DNA of 58,525 nucleotides from Oscillospiraceae bacterium (GTDB lineage: Bacteria > Bacillota > Clostridia > Oscillospirales > Oscillospiraceae): contig JAFVMW010000051.1 of NCBI GenBank assembly GCA_017506735.1, positions 1 to 58,525 on the forward strand, read 5' to 3'. Of the stretch, positions 51,229 through 58,525 are shown one piece after another. The stretch's first letter is position 1. The number at the start of each line of letters is the position of its first letter. The notes beneath the pieces were generated by a model, which was not told the DNA's origin, ran no database searches, and saw nothing but the letters and a program-made list of their open reading frames with translations. The position numbers were made by a program, and so were the translations under genes.

Positions 51229-52512
51229 ATGAAAAAAGAGATTCGTGAGCTGATGGATTTTCTGGACGCTTCCAAGAGCGTCTACCATGCCATTGACCAG
51301 CTGTGCCAGCTGCTGGACCGCAATGGCTACACCCATCTGGACAGCGGTGACGACTGGGATCTGGTGCCCGGCGGAAAATACTATGTGACCCGCTGCGCTG
51401 CTTCCGTCATTGCTTTCCGGATCCCCGAGGGCAAGCCCAAGGGATTTATGATGTCCGCCAGCCACTCTGACCGGCCTACCTTCAAAATCAAGGAAAACGG
51501 CGAGCTGGAGAACAAGTATATCCGTCTGGCCACCGAGCGGTACGGCGGAATGATCATGTCCACCTGGATGGACCGGCCCCTGAGCGTGGCCGGACGGCTG
51601 ATGGTGCAGACCCCCGACGGCGTGAAGATGAAGCTGGTGGACATTGACCAGGATCTGATGATCATGCCCAATGTGGCCATCCACATGAACCGCACCGTCA
51701 ATGACAACTACAAGTGGAATCCTGCCACCGATACCATCCCCATGCTGGGAGACCTGGATGTGAAGGGCGCTTTCGCGAAGATCCTGGAGGATATGGGCGG
51801 CGGCAAGGTCATGGGTCACGACCTGTTCCTGTACCTGCGGCAGAAGGCTACGGTGTGGGGCATCGAGCAGGAATTCATGTCTGCCCAGGCGCTGGATGAC
51901 CTGCAGTGCACCTGGGGCTGTGTTCAGGGCTTCCTGAAGGCCCGTCCCTCTGAGTCCATCCCCGTGTTCTGCAGCTTTGACTCGGAGGAGGTAGGCTCCC
52001 GGTCTGTATCCGGTGCCGATTCCACCTTCCTCAGCGGCGTGCTGCTGCGGATCGCCAAGGGCGTGGGCATCGATGTGGCAAGACTGCTGAGCAACTCTTT
52101 CATGATGTCCGCGGACAATGCCCATGCGGTCCATCCCAACCATCCGGAGCTGGCAGATCCCAAGAATGCTCCCGTGGTCAACGGCGGCGTTGTGGTGAAG
52201 TTCAACGCCAACCAGAAGTACACCACCGATTCCGTTTCCGCGGCGGTGGCCCGGACCATCTGCGAGCGTGCCGGGGTTCCCACCCAGACCTACTACAACC
52301 GGCCCGACATTGCCGGCGGCTCCACTCTGGGCTATGTGTCCATGACCCATGTATCCGTCCCCACGGCGGACATCGGTCTGGCCCAGTTCGCCATGCACTC
52401 CTGCTACGAAACCGCAGGCGTGTACGACAGCGAATACATCATCAAGGCCATGACCGAGTATTTCTCCACCAGCCTGACCGTCACCGCAGACGGCGAGTTT
52501 ATTCTGAAATAA
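51229..52512 (+). CDS. M18 family aminopeptidase
   Basis: A 427-residue cytosolic metallo-aminopeptidase of the aspartyl/M18 type (ApeB-like). Metal and catalytic residues are visible in SASHSDRP (His), MDRPLSVAG (Asp in place of the usual bridging segment), CSFDSEEVGS (Glu pair), MSADNAHAVHPN (Asp) and YVSMTHVSVPTADIG (His). M18 enzymes remove acidic or neutral N-terminal residues. The ATG at 51229 with GAAGAGG upstream fits the family start; a TTG at 51196 with AAAGG upstream is an alternative. Confidence 0.92.
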   Translation: MKKEIRELMDFLDASKSVYHAIDQLCQLLDRNGYTHLDSGDDWDLVPGGKYYVTRCAASVIAFRIPEGKPKGFMMSASHSDRPTFKIKENGELENKYIRLATERYGGMIMSTWMDRPLSVAGRLMVQTPDGVKMKLVDIDQDLMIMPNVAIHMNRTVNDNYKWNPATDTIPMLGDLDVKGAFAKILEDMGGGKVMGHDLFLYLRQKATVWGIEQEFMSAQALDDLQCTWGCVQGFLKARPSESIPVFCSFDSEEVGSRSVSGADSTFLSGVLLRIAKGVGIDVARLLSNSFMMSADNAHAVHPNHPELADPKNAPVVNGGVVVKFNANQKYTTDSVSAAVARTICERAGVPTQTYYNRPDIAGGSTLGYVSMTHVSVPTADIGLAQFAMHSCYETAGVYDSEYIIKAMTEYFSTSLTVTADGEFILK

Positions 52513-52520
52513 CGCACGAA

Positions 52521-52552
52521 GGGCGCACCCGCGAGGGTGCGCCCGGTTTTTT
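52521..52552 (+). terminator. terminator of the M18 aminopeptidase gene
   Basis: A perfect 10-bp stem (52521-52530 with 52535-52544, loop GCGA) is followed by six T. Confidence 0.95.
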
Positions 52553-52568
52553 GTATTGGGAGCAGAAT

Positions 52569-53051
52569 TCAGAAGCAGGCTTCGAGGATTTTTGCGATGG
52601 CTTCCAGGCCGGCCTGGTCCTCTCTGTCGAACCGCCCCACGCTGGGGCTGTCGATGTCCAGAACCGCCACTACCTGTCCGTTTTTCCGGAGGGGGATGAC
52701 GATTTCTGAGTTGGAGGCGGAGTCGCAGGCGATGTGGCCGGGGAACTGGTGGACATCATACACAAGCTGGGTTTCGTTTTTCGCCAGGGCGGTGCCGCAG
52801 ACACCACGGCCGCTGGGAATCTCGATGCAGGCGGACTTGCCCTGGAAGGGGCCCAGCACCAGGCGGCCCTCCTCCACCAGGTAGAAGCCCACCCAGTTGA
52901 TGTCCTGCATGGCCTCATTAAGGACGGCGGAGGCGTTGGCCAGATTGGCGATGAGATGGGGCACGCCGTCGGTCAGCGCGGCGATCTGGGCGGCGGCCAG
53001 GGAATAGAGGGCGGATTTCTCCGCCGGGTAATTGACGGGTATGTGGGACAT
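52569..53051 (-). CDS. msrC: free methionine-(R)-sulfoxide reductase, GAF domain
   Basis: A 160-residue single GAF domain. The three redox cysteines are C75, C85 and C109 (SACIEIP, GVCGTAL, HIACDSAS). Their 10- and 24-residue spacings match those of E. coli MsrC (C84, C94, C118). It reduces free methionine-R-sulfoxide using thioredoxin, protecting the cell from oxidised methionine. It follows the beta-CASP gene on the minus strand by 55 bases and may share its transcript. Confidence 0.94.
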   Translation of the reverse strand: MSHIPVNYPAEKSALYSLAAAQIAALTDGVPHLIANLANASAVLNEAMQDINWVGFYLVEEGRLVLGPFQGKSACIEIPSGRGVCGTALAKNETQLVYDVHQFPGHIACDSASNSEIVIPLRKNGQVVAVLDIDSPSVGRFDREDQAGLEAIAKILEACF

Positions 53052-53106
53052 GGGAAGGCTCCTTTGATAATGATGAATGGAGGTATTCGCTTCGCAAATG
53101 ATTTGA

Positions 53107-54717
53107 TTATCGCTTCAGGTATTTGTCGCAGAGGGAGTTGATCTGGTCGGTGAACCGGGCCAGCTCCTTGTTGCTCAGGCCCCGGCTGGCACTGATGACC
53201 TCCAGAAGCCGCTTGCCTGCGGCCAGGAGCCGGTCAAAGGCGGCGTTGGCCCGGCGGCGGCCGTCGGATACCTTGGTGACCTTGCGAACGATGCCCCGGC
53301 CGATGCATTCGCCGGTGGCCAGGTCGTATTCGTCGCCGGAGTAGGGCGCAGCCGCAGGGACACCCAGACGTTCCTCCAGATACTGGGCGAAGAAGTCAGT
53401 GACCATGTCCTGACCGTGGTTGACGAAGATTTTTTCCGGCTTGCCGTCCATGGAACCCAGCCAGGCGGCCATCATTTCCCGGTCGGCGTGACCGCTGATG
53501 CCGGCAAGGGACACGATGTTGGCGTGGACAGCGATGTCCTCGCCGAAGAGCCGGACGGTGTCCGCGCCGTCGATGAGCTTCCGGCCCACGGTGCCCTCGC
53601 TCTGGTAGCCTACGAACAGCACGGTGCTGTCGCCGCGCCACAGATTGTGCTTCAGATGGTGGCGGATTCGGCCGGCTTCGCACATACCGGAGGCGGAGAG
53701 GATGACCTTGGGGGTCTGGTCGAAGTTGATCATCCGGGATTCGTCACTGGTGACGGTGAGCCGGAGATTGGGGAAGGCGATGGGGTTGATGCCCTGCCGA
53801 ACCAGCTCCAGAGATTCCGCGTCATAGAAGGGCAGCAGATTTTCGTCGTCGGAGTAGATCCGGGTGGCCTCCACCGCCAGGGGGGAGTCCACATACACCG
53901 GGAAGTCCGCATGGCCCCGGATCAGGCCGCGCTCCTTGATGGTGCGGATCAGATACAGCATCTCCTGGGTGCGGCCCACGGCGAAGGCAGGAATCACCAG
54001 GTTGCCGCCCCGGTCCAGGGTGTCCTGGATGACCTGGGCCAGCTGGGTCACATAATCAATCCGGGGGCCGTGGGTACGGTCGCCGTAGGTGGATTCTATG
54101 ACCACCCAATCGGCAAGGGGAGGCGTCTGGGGGTCTCGGATCAGGGGCCGGGTATGGTTGCCCAGGTCGCCGGAGAAGAGAATGGAGCGGGTCACATCCC
54201 CTTCGGTCAGGGTAAAATGCAGGCTGGCAGAGCCCAGCAGATGGCCGGCATCGGTGAAGGTCAGCTTTACGCCATCGAAGAGCTCTACGGTATCGCCGTA
54301 GCCGCAGCCGCGGAACTGGCGCAGGGACTGCTCCGCGTCGGCGATGGTGTACATGGGTACGTAGCTGTCGCCGCCGCTGCGCTGGGCCTTCCGGTTGCGC
54401 CATTCGGCTTCGGATTCCTGGATGTGGGCAGAGTCCCGGAGCATGATGGAGCAAAGCCGCCTGGTGGCTTCGGTGGCGTAGATGGGGCCACGGAAGCCCT
54501 GGGCCACCATGGCAGGGATCAGGCCGGAATGGTCGATGTGGGCGTGGGTCAGGCAGATGGCATCAATGTTCATGGCAGAGATGGGCAGGTCGCAGTTTTC
54601 ATAGATGTCCGCCCCCTGCTCCATGCCGCAGTCCACCAGAATGTTTTTGCCGCAGACGGTCAGCAAGGTGCTGGAACCGGTGACCTCATGGGCCGCGCCG
54701 ATGAATGTAATTTTCAT
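53107..54717 (-). CDS. MBL-fold beta-CASP family (RNase J/CPSF-like) hydrolase
   Basis: A 536-residue metallo-beta-lactamase-fold protein with the metal motif LTHAHIDHSG, SGDLGNH and, in the beta-CASP insert, FAVGRTQEMLYLI, SASGMCEAGRIRHHLK and GISGHADREMM. The C-terminal 60 residues are helical and basic. These resemble the YtmP/CPSF-like RNA-processing branch rather than RNase J itself. Substrates are probably RNA 3' ends. It is the first gene of a likely two-gene unit with the methionine sulfoxide reductase. AAAGGAG precedes the start. Confidence 0.9.
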   Translation of the reverse strand: MKITFIGAAHEVTGSSTLLTVCGKNILVDCGMEQGADIYENCDLPISAMNIDAICLTHAHIDHSGLIPAMVAQGFRGPIYATEATRRLCSIMLRDSAHIQESEAEWRNRKAQRSGGDSYVPMYTIADAEQSLRQFRGCGYGDTVELFDGVKLTFTDAGHLLGSASLHFTLTEGDVTRSILFSGDLGNHTRPLIRDPQTPPLADWVVIESTYGDRTHGPRIDYVTQLAQVIQDTLDRGGNLVIPAFAVGRTQEMLYLIRTIKERGLIRGHADFPVYVDSPLAVEATRIYSDDENLLPFYDAESLELVRQGINPIAFPNLRLTVTSDESRMINFDQTPKVILSASGMCEAGRIRHHLKHNLWRGDSTVLFVGYQSEGTVGRKLIDGADTVRLFGEDIAVHANIVSLAGISGHADREMMAAWLGSMDGKPEKIFVNHGQDMVTDFFAQYLEERLGVPAAAPYSGDEYDLATGECIGRGIVRKVTKVSDGRRRANAAFDRLLAAGKRLLEVISASRGLSNKELARFTDQINSLCDKYLKR

Positions 54718-54746
54718 GGAATCACGCTCCTTTCCTGTGTGATATT

Positions 54747-54752
54747 AGTATA
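54747..54752 (-). promoter_or_regulatory. -10 box of the beta-CASP gene
   Basis: TATACT on the minus strand, 29 bases before the start codon. The -35 is weak. Confidence 0.5.
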
Positions 54753-54810
54753 CCATATAAATTGAAAGATGCACAGTAGTTAACGAAAAATTCAGATTCT
54801 TAAGAAATGG

Positions 54811-54847
54811 AAACCCGGCCGCCGGAAATAAACCGGAAGCCGGGTTT
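54811..54847 (-). terminator. terminator-like hairpin after the DUF4173 gene
   Basis: AAACCCGGC pairs with GCCGGGTTT around an inner CCGG/CCGG stem. The minus-strand tail is only moderately U-rich. It lies 29 bases after the DUF4173 stop. Confidence 0.65.
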
Positions 54848-54875
54848 GGGCGGCGACTCGCCGCAAAACTACAAT

Positions 54876-56357
54876 TTACCGGGTTCTCCGCAGGCCTTCT
54901 GCCAGGGAGAAGGCCCGGTGGGTCATATAGTTCCAGCTTCGCAGGTCGGGTCTGGCGATGAAGCGGTGGGCAAGCTCGTCCTTGGCCTGCCGGGCCACCA
55001 GGGGGTCAGGACAGTCCGTCAGACGGGCGATGTGGGGCAGAGCGCTGTCCCCCAGACCGCAGAGGTGGGCCATGTCCACAGACTCCAGAGTGCCGGAAAG
55101 GTAGGCGTTGACATTGTACCGGGCCACGGTGGCATCCACGTCCATCCACAGGATGGCCGCGCCGATGACCAGAGCGATGAGAACCAGGGCCTTCATGTAC
55201 TTCAGCCGGGGCAGGAACAGCCACAGGCAGATGGTCACTGTGGCGATGCCCAGGAAGGCGATCACTGCCATGGTCAGAACCCGCAGCCGGGTCAGACCGT
55301 AGACGCTGATGTAGAGCATCATCTTGGCGCAGGAGGCGCTGACAAAGAACAGGGTTACAAGGCCGATGAACAGGCAGGCGATCTTCGTGGAACGGGGGAC
55401 GGGGCCACGGCAGGATACCAGATAATGAGCCGTGCCGATGATGGTCAGATTGATGGCGCAGAGCCAGGCCATTTCAAAAAAGCCCCGGCGCGCGTATTCG
55501 GCGGTGGAGTAGCCGTCCGGCAGAATGCCCAGAAAACCGCCGGAGAAATAAGCGATCTGGCTGAAGCAGTACACCAGGTACAGGCCGCAGACGGAGAAAA
55601 GCAGGGTGTTCACCGTGAACAGGTGCATTCCCCGGTGGGGCTTCAGGGGCGTGTTTTCCCGGGGGACATGGCGCAGGGCCACCGTCCGGGTGTACAGCAC
55701 CGGGCAGAGAATCAGACCCAGAAAACCGGTATAGATCAGCTCCCCGATGTTGAAATCCGGCAGAAGATCCATCAGACCTTCAAAGGCCGCGTCGGCGAAC
55801 ATCAGCAGGGGGATCAGAATGCCCAGCACCGGTAGGGCGATGGCAAGACCGGCGAGAATCGCACCGGTCCGGCGGCTGGTTTCACTGCCGTTGCGGAAGA
55901 AGGCGGCGATGCCCCGGAAGGCCGGGCCGATCTGTCCCACGCCCAGAACCAAAAGCGCCCGGGGGGCGTCAAACAGGGAGTTGAACTGGCCGGGGTTCCG
56001 GCGGTTCTGGCCTGCGGTCTGGCAGAAGGCCAGATTCACGCCGGTGAGCAGGAACAGAAACAGCACGAATTTAACAAAGCTGTCGGCAGAGTAGCCGAAG
56101 CCGCAGGCGATGATCAGACACAGCAGGAGGATGGCACGGGTGTAGCCATTACCCTCCCTGTGGACGGACAGATACCAGCCCGATGCCAGGATGCTTCCCA
56201 CAGCGGTGAGGGCGAAGCCCAGGGAAAAGCCGCCCATGAGAATGGAATTGGCCATGGCAAGGCCCAGAACCGCCGCCAGACAGCAGAGGATCATCTCCCG
56301 TCTGCCGGTGGGGAAGGGGGCCGGGGAAGGAAAGGGGTTGGTGGTGTAGGGTTCCAT
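54876..56357 (-). CDS. DUF4173/DUF4153 multi-spanning membrane protein
   Basis: A 493-residue membrane protein with about 12 hydrophobic segments, a proline-rich N-terminus and a cytosolic C-terminal tail. The middle contains DLLPDFNIGELIYTGF and the tail YNVNAYLSGTLESVDM, where the RYNVNAYL pattern is typical of DUF4173 proteins. No activity is known. It is the last gene of a three-gene unit with an XRE regulator and a DUF2975 protein. Confidence 0.85.
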   Translation of the reverse strand: MEPYTTNPFPSPAPFPTGRREMILCCLAAVLGLAMANSILMGGFSLGFALTAVGSILASGWYLSVHREGNGYTRAILLLCLIIACGFGYSADSFVKFVLFLFLLTGVNLAFCQTAGQNRRNPGQFNSLFDAPRALLVLGVGQIGPAFRGIAAFFRNGSETSRRTGAILAGLAIALPVLGILIPLLMFADAAFEGLMDLLPDFNIGELIYTGFLGLILCPVLYTRTVALRHVPRENTPLKPHRGMHLFTVNTLLFSVCGLYLVYCFSQIAYFSGGFLGILPDGYSTAEYARRGFFEMAWLCAINLTIIGTAHYLVSCRGPVPRSTKIACLFIGLVTLFFVSASCAKMMLYISVYGLTRLRVLTMAVIAFLGIATVTICLWLFLPRLKYMKALVLIALVIGAAILWMDVDATVARYNVNAYLSGTLESVDMAHLCGLGDSALPHIARLTDCPDPLVARQAKDELAHRFIARPDLRSWNYMTHRAFSLAEGLRRTR

Positions 56358-56384
56358 AGGATGCTCCTTTCTTGCGTGGGAAAC

Positions 56385-56609
56385 TTACCGTTCCCAGGGG
56401 TCGTCGTTTTCCACGTATTCGAACAGGTCTCCGGGCTGGCACTTCAGCTCCCGGCAGATGGCGTCCATGGTGCTCATGCGCACCGCCTTGGCCTTGCCGG
56501 TTTTCAGAATGGACAGGTTGGCAGGGGTCATGCCGATGCGTGCTGCCAGCTCGGCGGAGGACATCTTCCGCTTCAGGAGCATCATGTCCAGGTTGATGAT
56601 GATAGGCAT
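56385..56609 (-). CDS. small XRE/Cro-type DNA-binding protein (YozG-like)
   Basis: A 74-residue single helix-turn-helix domain. MMLLKRKMSSAELAARIGMT is the first two helices, NLSILKTGKAKAVRMSTM the recognition region, and ELKCQPGDLFEYVEN a typical YozG-family C-terminus. It is always found with DUF2975 membrane proteins in many Firmicutes, as here. It probably represses its own operon through the inverted repeat at 57115-57137. Eleven bases separate it from the DUF2975 stop. Confidence 0.92.
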   Translation of the reverse strand: MPIIINLDMMLLKRKMSSAELAARIGMTPANLSILKTGKAKAVRMSTMDAICRELKCQPGDLFEYVENDDPWER

Positions 56610-56620
56610 GGTTCTCCTCC

Positions 56621-57067
56621 TTACACCGTCAGGTCGTTCTCTTCCCGGATGGCGACGGCTGCCTTCATGACCTGGCAGACCACATTGATCATCAGCGTCA
56701 GAAAGCCCATGATCACCACAAGGATCTTCAGGGGAGGATAGAACCAGGAGGGGGCGATGCAGAAAACGGATACCACGCAGCAGCACAGCCGGATGCGGCG
56801 CAGGGCGGTGACGTTTTCGGTGACGAATACTGCACCCCGGTCAATGCGGCGCAGCAGCTCATCCACGCTCCACAGGGCCCACAGGGCGAAGGGGGCGCAG
56901 GCATAAAACCCGGCGAGAATGGCAATGTTGGCATTCTGCACCAGAATCCGGACTGTGTTGAGCCAGCGCACAATGGCAGGCATGATGAACAGTGATGCGA
57001 TGGCCGCCACCATCAGAATCCGGTTTGTCCAGAGCGTAACGGGGATGGCGAGATCCTCTCGTTTCAT
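56621..57067 (-). CDS. DUF2975 membrane protein
   Basis: A 148-residue protein with four predicted transmembrane helices and the VDELLRRIDRGAVFVTENVTALRRI cytoplasmic loop (two parts) diagnostic of DUF2975. Function unknown. It opens the operon with the XRE protein; the gene pair may sense an envelope or metabolic signal, but nothing here says which. AGGAGG precedes the start. Confidence 0.9.
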   Translation of the reverse strand: MKREDLAIPVTLWTNRILMVAAIASLFIMPAIVRWLNTVRILVQNANIAILAGFYACAPFALWALWSVDELLRRIDRGAVFVTENVTALRRIRLCCCVVSVFCIAPSWFYPPLKILVVIMGFLTLMINVVCQVMKAAVAIREENDLTV

Positions 57068-57102
57068 GGGAATAACCTCCTTGATTGTCAGTTGGTGTTA
57101 TC

Positions 57103-57137
57103 ATAATACTTGAATTGTTATCGAATGTCAATAACAA
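57103..57137 (-). promoter_or_regulatory. promoter with overlapping inverted repeat for the DUF2975-XRE operon
   Basis: Minus-strand TTGACA (57131-57126), 17-bp spacer, TATTAT (57108-57103). A perfect 7-bp inverted repeat, TTGTTAT (57115-57121) and ATAACAA (57131-57137), flanks and overlaps the -35 box. That is a likely operator for the XRE protein. Confidence 0.7.
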
Positions 57138-57180
57138 ATTATCAAAATTAAGATATTAAGGGCTTGAACGCACAGAAAAA

Positions 57181-57283
57181 ACACGTCATTGCGGGGGCTG
57201 GAGGCCCGTGGCAATCCCGTGAGATTCCGGAAATCTGAAGGGGATTGCCACGCCAGTGTGCGCACTGGCTCGCAATGACGTGT
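57181..57283. repeat. palindromic intergenic repeat element of 103 bp
   Basis: Ends are a perfect 13-bp inverted repeat (57181-57193 with 57271-57283). Nested inside are GTGGCAATCCC/GGGATTGCCAC (57208-57218 with 57241-57251) and CCAGTG/CACTGG (57253-57268). Elements with these arms (CGTCATTGCG, GTGGCAATC, CCAGTGTGCGCACTGG) resemble dispersed repeats known from gut Clostridia. There is no coding capacity. It may also stop transcription from the AsrC-like gene. Confidence 0.88.
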
Positions 57284-57308
57284 TGATTACGGGTGTATTT
57301 GGTATTTG

Positions 57309-58229
57309 TCAGCCGTTGAGAATCTGGTCTTTGCGGCTGAGAATGTCGCCGTTGAGGATTTCGTCGTTGATCTTTTCGAAGCCGATTCTTGCGATGGTGT
57401 CGGCGAAGCGCTCGCCGGGGAGGCCCTGCTCCTTGTAGCAGAGGATGACCTTTTCCACAGTGTTGAGGACTTCTTCCTCGCTGGTGAACAGCTTGGTCAG
57501 AGGGATGCCCTGGCCCACCTTCTTGCCCCAGCGGCCGCCGATGCAGATCTTCCAGGCCTGCTTGCCTTCTCCGAAGGCATCGAACAGGCACTTGCCGGCG
57601 CAGCGGCCGCAGTTGTTGCAGAGGGTTTCGTCGATGACAATTTTGCCGTCCACAACAGAAGCGGCCTTCATGGGGCAGGAGGCTATGATCTGGCATTTTT
57701 TGCAGCCTTTGCACTTGTCGGGGTCGATTTCCTTGATCCGCTGGCCGATGATGCCCAGGTCGTTCAGGTCGGGCTTGACGCAGTTGTTGGGGCAGCCGCC
57801 GGTGGCGATCTTGAATTTGTGGGGCAGGGCAACGCTGCGGTAGCCCAGGTAGAACCGCTCATGGATTTTCTTCGACAGGCCGAAGGTGTCATACAGGCCA
57901 TACTGGCAGGTGGTGCCCTTGCAGGAGACCACGGGGCGAACCTTGGCACCGGTGCCGCCGGTGGCCAGGTCAGCGGTGGCAAGGAAGGCCTGGAATTCGG
58001 GGATCTTGTCGTAGGGAATGCCGGGCAGCTCCACCGTCATCCGGGAGGTGAAGGATACTTCGCCGCTGCCGAAGCGCTCGGCGGCCTCGGCGATTACGTG
58101 GGCCTGGTGGGCGGTGATTTTGCCGTTGGTGGTGATGATCCGGGCGTTGAAGTTGTCGGTGCCCTTGTTGTTCAGAAAGCCCTGACCTTTGACGCGCTTG
58201 ATGTCATCGGGGTGAATGGTGGTGGACAT
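57309..58229 (-). CDS. AsrC-like siroheme/4Fe-4S sulfite (nitrite) reductase protein
   Basis: A 306-residue protein of the nitrite/sulfite reductase family. An N-terminal ferredoxin-like half-domain (FNARIITTNGKITA) precedes the siroheme-4Fe-4S cysteines in SCKGTTCQYG and GGCPNNCVKPDLNDLG. An inserted 8Fe ferredoxin domain follows (CKGCKKCQIIASCP and CNNCGRCAGKC). The arrangement matches AsrC, the catalytic subunit of anaerobic sulfite reductase, and related single-gene dissimilatory-type proteins. AsrA and AsrB are not in the window, so the true substrate (sulfite, nitrite or another) is open. AAAGGAG precedes the start at 58229. Confidence 0.88.
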   Translation of the reverse strand: MSTTIHPDDIKRVKGQGFLNNKGTDNFNARIITTNGKITAHQAHVIAEAAERFGSGEVSFTSRMTVELPGIPYDKIPEFQAFLATADLATGGTGAKVRPVVSCKGTTCQYGLYDTFGLSKKIHERFYLGYRSVALPHKFKIATGGCPNNCVKPDLNDLGIIGQRIKEIDPDKCKGCKKCQIIASCPMKAASVVDGKIVIDETLCNNCGRCAGKCLFDAFGEGKQAWKICIGGRWGKKVGQGIPLTKLFTSEEEVLNTVEKVILCYKEQGLPGERFADTIARIGFEKINDEILNGDILSRKDQILNG

Positions 58230-58525
58230 GATGCATCGCTCCTTTTTGCTGTGATTGGTGTTATTCTTGACATTGGAGTTTGGCGGCGAGGCGCCGCTGA
58301 CAATTCGTGCGTGAATGCGTCGGTAATTGTAATGCGAGTAAAAACCGCTCGACAACGTCATGGACAGTCAAATTAGAGTTTGTAGGGGTGTTTCGATGAT
58401 ACCGTAGGGGACGGTTTGAATCAATGTGTGATTGCCACCGGCAATCACCAGGATTCTGATTCGCTGCGCGGAGCACCACCTCGACGTCCCGACCCAAAAT
58501 CCGACCTCGATGGGCGGATTTTGGG
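58230..58525. other. gene-free tail with nested inverted repeats
   Basis: No credible gene. Two hairpins are clear: a 9-bp stem at 58428-58436 with 58440-58448, and an 11-bp stem at 58493-58503 with 58515-58525 that touches the window end. A 17-mer at 58387-58403 matches one at 3299-3315 with a single difference. Confidence 0.5.

Noticed and set aside
58261-58497. 78-residue minus-strand frame at the right end
   Set aside because: No ribosome site, composition unlike a protein, and it overlaps strong inverted repeats.

Overview
The window is about 58.5 kb of GC-rich DNA carrying densely packed bacterial genes. It has strong AGGAGG-type ribosome binding sites, sigma-A type promoters (TTGACA/TATAAT), Spo0A, two S-layer-homology (SLH) surface proteins, a TPP riboswitch with an ECF-type thiamine transporter, and an anaerobic-type siroheme/4Fe-4S reductase. 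Together these point to an anaerobic, Gram-positive Clostridia member, most likely a gut Oscillospirales/Oscillospiraceae bacterium. That assignment is inference; there is no rRNA or marker gene to prove it.

Layout. 0-9.3 kb: an MFS transporter fused in frame to a family 2 glycoside hydrolase, a small membrane exporter, a HIT protein, a riboswitch-controlled thiT, an SLH-anchored SGNH hydrolase with a 14-residue repeat linker, a YcxB-like membrane protein, a sugar nucleotidyltransferase and a YesL-family protein. 9.4-13.5 kb: a LacI regulator divergent from a PfkB kinase / HpcH aldolase / D-2-hydroxyacid dehydrogenase operon. 13.6-21.2 kb (minus strand): six tightly spaced genes, Gfo/Idh dehydrogenase, class III aminotransferase, AraA/FucI-like isomerase, FGGY kinase, class II aldolase and a second Gfo/Idh dehydrogenase. 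21.4-39.3 kb (plus strand): a structured leader, a CUT1 sugar ABC importer (two permeases and a lipoprotein), DegT aminotransferase, DapA-family aldolase, aldo/keto reductase, then two sialidase-fold proteins, a sialate-O-acetylesterase-like SGNH enzyme, a GH42-like protein and a GH123-like protein. All five enzymes lack signal peptides. A split ThrE-type exporter sits among them and an M42 aminopeptidase follows. A minus-strand glycerate 2-kinase closes the block.

40.9-58.5 kb: tRNA-Arg(ACG), mutY-hisJ, a hotdog thioesterase, an unknown zinc-ribbon protein, a 1164-residue BspA-type LRR/SLH protein, spo0A, two peptidases (PepF, M18), free-methionine-sulfoxide reductase with an MBL/beta-CASP protein, an XRE/DUF2975/DUF4173 membrane module, a 103-bp palindromic intergenic element and an AsrC-like reductase.

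The 9.4-40.6 kb block reads as one catabolic programme. An oligosaccharide or decorated glycoside is imported by the ABC system and trimmed inside the cell by the esterase and hydrolases. The released, possibly aminated, sugar is then handled by dehydrogenases and aminotransferases. It is split through an isomerase-kinase-aldolase route and a 2-keto-acid aldolase route whose three-carbon product could be reduced to glycerate and phosphorylated. The substrate is not recognisable from known clusters, and this is the best candidate for an undescribed system here.
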